Source: Nitriliruptoraceae bacterium (lineage in GTDB: Bacteria; Actinomycetota; Nitriliruptoria; Nitriliruptorales; Nitriliruptoraceae). Taken from it: DNA of 5,510 bases. The stretch lies in the NCBI GenBank assembly GCA_007116505.1, contig SKII01000079.1:1-5510 (forward strand), given 5' to 3'. The notes below the pieces were generated by a model. It had not been told where the DNA came from. It did no database searches and saw only the letters and a program-made list of their open reading frames with translations. Positions within the stretch are counted from its first letter, which is position 1. Each line of letters starts with the position of its first letter. The translations under genes and the position numbers were made by a program. Of this stretch, positions 1 to 5,510 are shown one piece after another.

Positions 1-14
1 AGCGCCAGGAGCGC

Positions 15-1697
15 TCAGAGCGCCTGGACCACCGGGAGGATGACGGGGCGTCGCCCCGTCTCCCGTCTCCAGAAGCGCCCGAGGGTCTGGACGACCTCGC
101 GCTGCACGGCCGCGGTGTCCTCGCGGCGTGCACGGCTGAGCCGGTCGATCGCCTCGTCGACCGCGCCGCGGGCAGCGGCGAGGAGATCCTCGACATGCTC
201 GCCGAGGACGCCCCCGCGCTGGGTGATCACGGTCTCCCCCACGCGCTCAGCCTCGCGGGTGTCGACCGTGACCACGGCGATGCAGATGCCGTCCTCACCG
301 AGCCGCCGCCGGTCGCGCAGCATCGCCGGCCCGACGTCGGGCAGCAGGCCGTCGATGTAGACGTGCGACGTCGGGACCGGTGCGCCCCGCGTGACGACGC
401 CGTCCTCGAGCAGGACCCGGTCACCGTCCTCGCACACGAGCACCTGGTCGCTCGGGCATCCGGTCGTGACCGCGATCCGGCGGTGCGCCATCATGTGCCG
501 GTGCTCGCCGTGCACGGGGATGAAGTACTCGGGCTCGAGGACGTTGTGGAGGATCGCGAGGTCGTCCGCAGCGGCGTGGCCCGAGACGTGCACGGACGCG
601 ATGCCGCCGTGGACGCCGTCGACCCCGCGCCGTGCGAGGTTGTTGATGGAGCGGAACACGGCCTGCTCGTTGCCGGGGATGAGGCTCGAGGCGAGGATGA
701 CGAGGTCGCCCTCACCGAGCGCGAGGTGACGGTGGTCGCCGCTCGCCATGAGGCTGAGGGCGCTGAACGGCTCCCCCTGCGAGCCGGTCGACACGACGAT
801 GAGCTCGGAGCGGTCGTGCTGCCCGACGTCCTCCATCGCGACCTCGCGGGCCGCGTCGAAGTCGAGGTAGCCCAGCTCACGGGCGATCGCCATGTTGTTG
901 ACCATCGAGCGGCCGACGAACACCGGCCGGCGTCCGAACGCCTCCGCCTCGTCGAGGATCTGCTGGATGCGATGCACGTGGGAGGCGAACGACGCGACCA
1001 CGACGAGCCCGTCGGCGTGCGAGAGCGCCTCGCGGATCGCGGACCCCACCGTGCGCTCGCTCGGGATGTGCCCGGGGACGTCCGCGTTCGTGGAGTCGGC
1101 GAGGAGCAGGTCGACCCCGCGGTCCCCGATGCGCGCGAAGTGCGCGAGGTCGGTCGGGAGCCCGTCGACGGGGGTCTGGTCGAGCTTGATGTCACCCGTG
1201 TGCACGATCGTGCCGTGCGGCGTACGGAACGCGAACGCGCAGCCGTCAGGGATGGAGTGGGAGACCTGCACGACCTCCACGCTGAACGGATGGTGCTCGA
1301 CGGTCGAGCCCGGCACGATCTCCCGCAGGTCCGCCGCCGCGAGGTCGGGCCACTCGCGCAGGATCGACGCGACGAAGGCGAGCGTGAGCCGCGTGCCGTA
1401 GATCGGGACCGACCTCCCGAGGTCGCGCAGGAGGTAGGGCAGCGCGCCGATGTGGTCGAGGTGACCGTGCGTGAGGAACACCGCCTCGACGTCGTCGCCC
1501 CGCGCGGTGAGCCAGCGCCAGTCCGGCAGGATGAGGTCGACCCCCAGGTGCTCGGCGTCGGGGAACAGCACCCCGCAGTCGACGACGGCGATGCGGCCGT
1601 CGACCTCGATGGTGGCCATGTTGCGCCCGATGCTGCCGAGGCCCCCGAGGAACACGACCTCCACGGGCGGTACGTGCGGTGCGCGGGCGGCAGTCAT
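15..1697 (-). CDS. rnj: Ribonuclease J (metallo-beta-lactamase / beta-CASP RNase)
   Basis: A 560-residue protein of usual RNase J length. This family of cytoplasmic, zinc-dependent nucleases has 5'-3' exonuclease and endonuclease activity and acts in mRNA decay and rRNA maturation. Visible in the sequence: the metallo-beta-lactamase motif HGHLDH at residues 77-82, the further metal ligands H147 (in HSIPD) and D169 (in HTGD), and the beta-CASP region with DSTN at 201-204, GSQGEP at 305-310, SGHA at 372-375 and the late metal-binding histidine H396 in PVHGEHRH. A C-terminal domain runs from about 440 to the typical PVVQAL end. All catalytic positions are intact. The ATG at 1697 is chosen because an AGGA lies 6 nt upstream and the conserved fold begins at residue 13 (VEVVFLGGLGSIG). 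An upstream in-frame ATG at 1781 would overlap dapA and add an unconserved, low-complexity leader. It is the third gene of the thyX-dapA-rnj group, 46 bp after dapA. The stop codon is TGA. Family assignment is secure; substrate details are known only from relatives. Confidence 0.97.
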   Translation of the reverse strand: MTAARAPHVPPVEVVFLGGLGSIGRNMATIEVDGRIAVVDCGVLFPDAEHLGVDLILPDWRWLTARGDDVEAVFLTHGHLDHIGALPYLLRDLGRSVPIYGTRLTLAFVASILREWPDLAAADLREIVPGSTVEHHPFSVEVVQVSHSIPDGCAFAFRTPHGTIVHTGDIKLDQTPVDGLPTDLAHFARIGDRGVDLLLADSTNADVPGHIPSERTVGSAIREALSHADGLVVVASFASHVHRIQQILDEAEAFGRRPVFVGRSMVNNMAIARELGYLDFDAAREVAMEDVGQHDRSELIVVSTGSQGEPFSALSLMASGDHRHLALGEGDLVILASSLIPGNEQAVFRSINNLARRGVDGVHGGIASVHVSGHAAADDLAILHNVLEPEYFIPVHGEHRHMMAHRRIAVTTGCPSDQVLVCEDGDRVLLEDGVVTRGAPVPTSHVYIDGLLPDVGPAMLRDRRRLGEDGICIAVVTVDTREAERVGETVITQRGGVLGEHVEDLLAAARGAVDEAIDRLSRARREDTAAVQREVVQTLGRFWRRETGRRPVILPVVQAL

Positions 1698-1743
1698 GGG
1701 CGTTCCTGTCGGAGGTGTTCGGGAGGAGGGACCGGGGCGCTGC

Positions 1744-2658
1744 TCACGCGACCCGGCGGGCCTCCAGGGCGGAGAGCGCATCGACGACCGCTGCCGTCAC
1801 GTCCTCGTCGGCATCGACGAGCGGGAGCCGCACCGGTCCCGCCGGCAGGCCGCGTGCCCGCAGCGCCGCCTTGAGCGGACCCGGGTTCGGGTCGAGGAAC
1901 AGCGCACGGTGCAGCGGGAGGCAGGCCAGGTGGAGCTCGCGCGCCCGCTCGGGGTCGGTCGCATGCACCGCGACCATCTCGGCGATCTCGGGTCCCGCGA
2001 GGTGGGCGGCGACCGAGACGACCCCGACCCCGCCGACGCTCAGCAGCGGCAGGTTCACCTCGTCCGAGCCCGACCACACGTCGAAGCCGCCGGGCGCACC
2101 ACGCGTCGCGAGCACGACGTCGGCCGCCTTGTCCACGCGGGCCGTCGCGTCCTTCACCCCGACGACGTTGGGGATGCGCGAGAGCGTCACCAGCGTCGCG
2201 ACGTCCAGCTCACGGCCGGTGCGCGAGGGGATGTCGTACAGGAGCACGGGCAGGTGCGTGGCCGCCGCGACGGCGGTGAAGTGCGCGACCAGGCCGGCCT
2301 GCGACGGACGGTTGTAGTACGGGGTGACGACGAGGACGCCGTCCGCTCCGACCTCGGCAGCTCGGACGGTGCGCTCGACGGTCCGGCTCGTGTCGTTCGT
2401 CCCCGTCCCGACGACGATGCGCGCCCGGTCGCCGACCGCGTCGCGCACGGCGACGACGAGGTCCCACAGCTCGCCGTCACGCAGCGTCGGGGACTCGCCC
2501 GTCGTGCCGCCGAGCACCAGCCCGTCCGACCCGGTCTCGACCACGTGGCGCGCGAGGACCGCCGAGCCGTCGACGTCGAGCCGACCGTCGGGGAGGAACG
2601 GGGTCGCGAGCGCCGTCACGACGCGCCCCAGCGCCTCCGGTCCGGCGATCTCGGCCAC
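1744..2658 (-). CDS. dapA: 4-hydroxy-tetrahydrodipicolinate synthase
   Basis: A 304-residue class I aldolase-type TIM barrel. DapA condenses pyruvate with aspartate-4-semialdehyde, the first committed step to diaminopimelate (peptidoglycan) and lysine. Every catalytic residue can be placed by a constant offset of +8 from the E. coli enzyme: T52 and T53 in GGTTGES, Y115 in YYNRP, Y141 and R146 in YDIPSRTG, and the Schiff-base lysine K169 in GVKDAT. The pyruvate-loop segment GGVGVVSV lies at 209-216. The enzyme therefore looks fully functional. Related KDG aldolases and N-acetylneuraminate lyases share the fold, but the GTTGES, YDIPSRT and R146 combination together with the gene context supports DapA. 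Start is GTG at 2658, backed by an AGGAG 7 nt upstream; the conserved N-terminus (RVVTALATPF) begins at residue 12. The gene begins 29 bp after the ThyX homolog and ends 46 bp before rnj, which suggests co-transcription. No lysine riboswitch or other leader fits in the short gap. Confidence 0.97.
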   Translation of the reverse strand: MAEIAGPEALGRVVTALATPFLPDGRLDVDGSAVLARHVVETGSDGLVLGGTTGESPTLRDGELWDLVVAVRDAVGDRARIVVGTGTNDTSRTVERTVRAAEVGADGVLVVTPYYNRPSQAGLVAHFTAVAAATHLPVLLYDIPSRTGRELDVATLVTLSRIPNVVGVKDATARVDKAADVVLATRGAPGGFDVWSGSDEVNLPLLSVGGVGVVSVAAHLAGPEIAEMVAVHATDPERARELHLACLPLHRALFLDPNPGPLKAALRARGLPAGPVRLPLVDADEDVTAAVVDALSALEARRVA

Positions 2659-2665
2659 GCGACGT

Positions 2666-2670
2666 CTCCT
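2666..2670 (-). promoter_or_regulatory. Ribosome binding site of dapA
   Basis: AGGAG on the minus strand, 7 nt before the GTG start at 2658. It lies entirely in the 29-bp gap after the upstream gene's stop. This good match and spacing settles the GTG as the dapA start. Confidence 0.8.
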
Positions 2671-2687
2671 GGGCGGTCCCGACCAGC

Positions 2688-4298
2688 CTAGTGGTCGACG
2701 CCGGTCGCGGACCCTCCGGCCGCACGCTCGGCCCTGCGCCGCTCCAGCGCCCGCTCGGACTCGAGCCGCTCGAGGTCACCCGCACCGTGGTCGACGTGCA
2801 CCATGGCGTCAGCGACCACCGTGTGTCCGGCGACGTCGGCGATCGCCCGGTGCATCGCCTGGACGATGCTGCGGTACTGCGGGTGGCCCTGCGGGGTGGA
2901 GCGCAGCTCGATCATCTGCATGGCCGCACGCGCGTTGATCTGCACCGAGTAGCGGATCCGGAAGGCGAAGGGCACGACGTACTGCGCCTGCTCCGGATGG
3001 TCGCGCTCGATGTCGCGGTGGAGCGCCTCCGCCCGTGACATCGCCTCGTGCCACGCGTCGGCGACGCCGGCCTCCTCGAGCTCGGGCGGCGTGTCGTAGC
3101 CGTGCTCGGTGGTGAGCCGCTGCCACTCGATGGTGCACATGCGGTGACGCTGCAGGTCGCGGAAGCCGCCGTAGTCGCCGAGCACGTCGAAGCGGTAGAC
3201 GACGCGCTCGAAGGCACGGCCGGGGCGGTGCCGGCGGTTGACGCGGTCACCGACGTAGGCGCGCAGCACCTCCGCACGCTGCTCCGCCGGCCACGTGCGC
3301 ACCTGCTCCTCGAGCTGCTGCTCGGGCAGCGTGACGTGGGGCAGCAACGCAGCGGTGACGAGCGCCACCTCCGCGTCGACCGGGTCGCGCGGCCACCAGT
3401 CGACGAGCGTGACCGGCTCGTCGGGGACGCGCACCGGCCCGATGACGTGCCGCGCCGCGAGCGCCCGCGTGTCCTCCCGGGTCGCCGCGAGGTAGTCGCG
3501 CCACACGTGGCCGCGGTCAGGACGGTCGACGCGCGCCACGAACGACGGGATGACCTTGCGCAGCTCCCCGAGGAGCCGCTCCCCCAGCTCACGCGACTCC
3601 TCGAGCGGGTCCGCGGCCAGCCGGAGCAGCAGCGCCTCGTAGGCCTGGCCGGACGCGAACATGCCGACGTTCGCCGTGGTCGCGGCCGGCAGCAGACCGC
3701 GCAGGAGATCGAGCGCCTTCGCCCGGGTCGCCGTACGCCACGCACGGCTGCCACCGTCCTCGTCGGGGAAGCGTGCGCGTACCCAGTCGGTGACGACGGG
3801 AAGCAGCGCCGCATAGGTCGCGAACAGGTGGTCGAGGACCTCCTCGTAGCGCTCGGCATGCGGCCCGGCCATGATCGTGGCCTCACGGTGGTAGCGGTAG
3901 CGACCGTCCACCGGCTCGTCGTAGGCGATGTAGCGCGTGGACTGCTCGAGGTAGGCGGCGAGCCGCCCCCACTCGATGCGCTTGGTGGCGACGTTCGAGA
4001 TGCCCTCGAGCGCGACGTGCGCCCCACCGAGCTGCGCGACCGAGTCGTCTCCGTAGTCGCCGAACACCCGCGCGTACAGCGCGTCCGCTCGCTCCGCCAC
4101 CCCCTCGTCGAGATCGCCCGCGAACTCGTCGACGAGGAGGTCCTTCACTCCGGCCGGTGAGCGCGAGTAACGGGCGAACACCGCACCCTTCACGACCTCG
4201 GGGAGCCCGGTGAGGGCGAAGACGTCCCCGTCAGGATCGGTCAGGAAGCGCGCCAGGAGGTCCCTGCGCGACGTCGCCGCCTCATCATCGTCCACCAC
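2688..4298 (-). CDS. Long tandem-domain ThyX-family (FAD-dependent thymidylate synthase-like) protein
   Basis: About 536 residues, roughly twice a classical ThyX, which makes dTMP from dUMP using FAD, NADPH and methylene-tetrahydrofolate. Two ThyX-like halves are visible. Half 1 (about 25-250) has EGIS at 98-101, WGR at 110-112 where ThyX has RHR, and an intact EQSTRY at 118-123. Its C-terminal helix region follows (LLP 202-204, N210, R226, R236). Half 2 (about 345-500) has a true RHR at 384-386, but R394 sits where the motif serine belongs and the following RY is missing. Its C-terminal region is N455, LR at 465-466 and R476. Both halves keep a 10-residue spacing between the two late arginines. 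From memory, long proteins with the VFALTGLPEVVKGA-type N-terminus occur in databases as FAD-dependent thymidylate synthase. Start is uncertain: tandem GTG codons at 4298 and 4295 follow AGGGG by 5 and 8 nt. Stop is TAG. The position before dapA and rnj matches that of thyX in other actinobacteria. Family is likely; catalytic activity is unproven. Confidence 0.85.
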   Translation of the reverse strand: MVDDDEAATSRRDLLARFLTDPDGDVFALTGLPEVVKGAVFARYSRSPAGVKDLLVDEFAGDLDEGVAERADALYARVFGDYGDDSVAQLGGAHVALEGISNVATKRIEWGRLAAYLEQSTRYIAYDEPVDGRYRYHREATIMAGPHAERYEEVLDHLFATYAALLPVVTDWVRARFPDEDGGSRAWRTATRAKALDLLRGLLPAATTANVGMFASGQAYEALLLRLAADPLEESRELGERLLGELRKVIPSFVARVDRPDRGHVWRDYLAATREDTRALAARHVIGPVRVPDEPVTLVDWWPRDPVDAEVALVTAALLPHVTLPEQQLEEQVRTWPAEQRAEVLRAYVGDRVNRRHRPGRAFERVVYRFDVLGDYGGFRDLQRHRMCTIEWQRLTTEHGYDTPPELEEAGVADAWHEAMSRAEALHRDIERDHPEQAQYVVPFAFRIRYSVQINARAAMQMIELRSTPQGHPQYRSIVQAMHRAIADVAGHTVVADAMVHVDHGAGDLERLESERALERRRAERAAGGSATGVDH

Positions 4299-4303
4299 GT
4301 CGA

Positions 4304-4308
4304 CCCCT
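4304..4308 (-). promoter_or_regulatory. Ribosome binding site of the ThyX-like gene
   Basis: AGGGG on the minus strand, 5 nt before the GTG at 4298 and 8 nt before the GTG at 4295. It supports a start here rather than at the distant in-frame ATG at 4502, which lies inside the divergent exporter gene. It does not separate the two adjacent GTG codons. Confidence 0.55.
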
Positions 4309-4324
4309 GCCGCATCGGTCGGGC

Positions 4325-4330
4325 AGACTA
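4325..4330 (-). promoter_or_regulatory. Possible -10 element for the thyX-dapA-rnj operon
   Basis: On the minus strand this reads TAGTCT, which fits the TAnnnT pattern of actinobacterial housekeeping -10 boxes. Transcription would start near 4318, giving a leader of about 20 nt that just holds the AGGGG ribosome site. No convincing -35 box is found 16-18 bp upstream (AAGGCC or similar). Tentative. Confidence 0.3.
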
Positions 4331-4369
4331 GCCCCCGAGGGGACCGCGGCCTTGGGACCCCCGACGACC

Positions 4370-4374
4370 GGAGG
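4370..4374 (+). promoter_or_regulatory. Candidate ribosome binding site of the ABC exporter
   Basis: GGAGG lies only 4 nt before GTG 4379 and 16 nt before ATG 4391. The motif is strong, but the first spacing is short and the second too long, so it favours the GTG start without proving it. Confidence 0.5.
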
Positions 4375-4378
4375 CGGC

Positions 4379-5510
4379 GTGCAGCACCCGATGATGGGGA
4401 TGATGATGTCCGCGATGTCGTCGCGCGAGGAGGCGCGGGAGCGACGGTTCGACCGGGCCGTCGCCCGGCGCGCCGTCGGGCTCGCGCGGCCGTTCCTGCC
4501 ACGCATCCTCGCCTACATCGCCCTCATCGTCACGGCCTCGGTGATCTCGGCCGCCCCGCCGCAGCTGATCCGGTTCATCATCGACCGCGCCATCCCGGAG
4601 GAGGACCTCGGGCTGCTGTGGCGCCTGGTCGCAGGACTGCTCCTCGTCGCGGTGCTCGTCGCAGGGCTGTCCATGGTGGAGCGGCTGCTGTCGGCGACCA
4701 TCGGGGAGCGGTTCATCCTCGGGCTGCGCACCATGCTGTTCCGGCACGTGCAGGAGCTCCCCATCGCGTTCTTCACGCGGACGCAGACCGGGGCTCTCGT
4801 GACGCGGCTCAACAACGATGTGATCGGCGCGCAGCGCGCCCTCACCGGGACGCTCGGTGGCATCGTCGACAACCTCATCGGTGTCGTCGTCACCGTGGCC
4901 GTGATGGCGACCCTCGACTGGCGGGTGACGCTGCTCGCGCTGTCGCTGCTCCCCCTCTTCATCGTGCCGGCGCGCATCGTCGGCCGACGCCTCCAGGAGC
5001 TCGCACGCCGCTCCATGGCGCTCAACGCAGACATGAACTCGACGATGACGGAGCGCTTCAACATCTCCGGTGCGATGCTCGTGAAGCTCTTCGGCCGTGT
5101 CGACGACGAGGTCGAGACCTTCGAGGGTCGTGCATCACAGGTCGCCGACATCGGGGTACGCACCGCGATGCACGGCCGTGCGCTGTTCGCGGCGCTCGGG
5201 CTCATCGGTTCGCTCGCGACGGCGCTCGTCTACCTCGTCGGAGGCCGGATCGTCATCACCGACCCGGACGTTCAGGTCGGGACGGTCGTCGCCCTGGGGC
5301 TGTACGTCACGCAGCTCTACGGCCCCCTCGCTCGGCTCTCGAACGCGCGCGTCGACCTGATGACGGCACTGGTCAGCTTCGAGCGCGTCTTCGAGGTGCT
5401 CGACCTGCGCTCGCCGATCGTCGAGCGGGACAGCCCGGTCGAGCTGTCCTCGCCCCGCGGCCACGTCCGGCTCGAGGGGGTCGGCTTCCGCTACCCGACC
5501 GGCGAGGACG
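4379..5510 (+). CDS. ABC exporter, fused permease-ATPase (3' end beyond window)
   Basis: An open frame of 377 complete codons running off the right edge. It encodes the exporter-type transmembrane domain of a half-transporter (MsbA/MdlB-like ABCB family), a membrane protein expected to dimerise and use ATP to move a substrate outward. Hydrophobic segments that could be the six helices lie near residues 43-65, 83-99, 158-178, 182-198, 268-288 and 302-320. Typical exporter features are PPQLIRFIIDRAIP (60-73), FFTRTQTGALVTRLNNDV (131-148), TMTERFNISG (222-231) and the YGPLARLSNARVDLMTAL stretch (314-331). The ATPase domain begins near 362 with VRLEGVGFRYP, whose Y372 would be the A-loop tyrosine. 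Walker A, signature and Walker B lie outside the window. The start is uncertain: GTG at 4379 has GGAGG 4 nt upstream, while ATG at 4391 lacks a well-spaced ribosome site. The extreme N-terminus is methionine-rich. The gene diverges from the thyX-dapA-rnj group. The substrate cannot be deduced. Confidence 0.92.
   Translation, partial: MQHPMMGMMMSAMSSREEARERRFDRAVARRAVGLARPFLPRILAYIALIVTASVISAAPPQLIRFIIDRAIPEEDLGLLWRLVAGLLLVAVLVAGLSMVERLLSATIGERFILGLRTMLFRHVQELPIAFFTRTQTGALVTRLNNDVIGAQRALTGTLGGIVDNLIGVVVTVAVMATLDWRVTLLALSLLPLFIVPARIVGRRLQELARRSMALNADMNSTMTERFNISGAMLVKLFGRVDDEVETFEGRASQVADIGVRTAMHGRALFAALGLIGSLATALVYLVGGRIVITDPDVQVGTVVALGLYVTQLYGPLARLSNARVDLMTALVSFERVFEVLDLRSPIVERDSPVELSSPRGHVRLEGVGFRYPTGED

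Larger units (their letters stand above)
4299..4378. promoter_or_regulatory. Divergent intergenic region between thyX-like gene and ABC exporter
   Basis: This 80-bp spacer is the only place where both transcription units can start if neither promoter lies inside the neighbouring gene. It is less purely coding-like, holds the short motif CTAG and runs of C/G (4332-4342), and has GGGACC twice, 14 bp apart (4340-4345 and 4354-4359). No clear operator palindrome is visible. Its role is inferred from gene orientation. Confidence 0.5.

Noticed and set aside
1..23. Possible hairpins at the end of rnj (AGCGC/GCGCT at 1-15, GCGCT/AGCGC at 11-23)
   Set aside because: Stems are only 5 bp, overlap the stop codon, and the downstream sequence needed to see a T-run or longer stem is outside the window. 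Such short GC stems are common by chance here.
195..1874. Plus-strand open frame of 559 codons opposite rnj
   Set aside because: It lies antisense to a clearly conserved RNase J. The product is a run of D, R, V and E residues without a recognisable domain, which is what high-GC codon bias produces on the opposite strand.
2912..4027. Minus-strand open frame of 371 codons overlapping the ThyX-like gene in another frame
   Set aside because: The translation is mostly S, R, T and P, typical of a shifted high-GC frame, with no domain.
3048..4160. Plus-strand open frame of 370 codons opposite the ThyX-like gene
   Set aside because: Same compositional shadow: low-complexity, arginine/valine/glutamate-rich, with no motif, and antisense to a protein with ThyX-family features.
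4340..4359. GGGACC direct repeat in the divergent spacer as an operator
   Set aside because: Two 6-bp matches 14 bp apart in a very GC-rich spacer are weak evidence, and there is no dyad symmetry or nearby regulator gene.
4299..4502. N-terminal extension of the ThyX-like protein to the ATG at 4502
   Set aside because: The extra 68 residues are arginine/proline/serine-rich with no motif and would overlap the divergent exporter gene. GTG codons with a ribosome site at 4304-4308 explain the start better.
4513..5205. Minus-strand open frame of 230 codons opposite the ABC exporter
   Set aside because: Antisense to a convincing six-helix exporter domain; the product is a serine/threonine/arginine-rich shadow.

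Overview
The window is very GC-rich, with strong G/C preference at third codon positions, GTG starts and gaps of only 29-80 bp between genes. The gene order thyX - dapA - rnj (thymidylate synthase, dihydrodipicolinate synthase, ribonuclease J) is, from memory, a familiar actinobacterial cluster, seen for example in Mycobacterium and Streptomyces. I infer a chromosomal segment of a high-GC actinomycetote. The unusual ThyX homolog hints at a lineage away from the best-studied genera, but the sequence alone does not fix the genus.

Layout. Three genes read leftwards as a likely operon. A long ThyX-family protein (2688-4298) comes first, then dapA (1744-2658, 29 bp later), then rnj (15-1697, 46 bp later). 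An 80-bp divergent intergenic region (4299-4378) separates them from a rightward ABC exporter gene (4379 onward), which the window edge cuts just as its ATPase domain begins. Apart from these spacers the window is fully coding, and I see no RNA genes, mobile elements, CRISPR arrays or recognisable phage or plasmid sequence.

How the genes fit together. The operon groups housekeeping functions: dTMP synthesis (if the ThyX homolog is active), the committed step of lysine/diaminopimelate synthesis for the cell wall, and RNA maturation and decay by RNase J. DapA and RNase J keep all the catalytic residues I looked for. The ThyX homolog is the one real oddity. It is about twice the length of a classical ThyX and looks like two diverged ThyX domains in tandem, with the signature motif divided between them: the first half keeps the ExSxRY part and the second keeps the RHR part. 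The exporter is probably an independent transcription unit.
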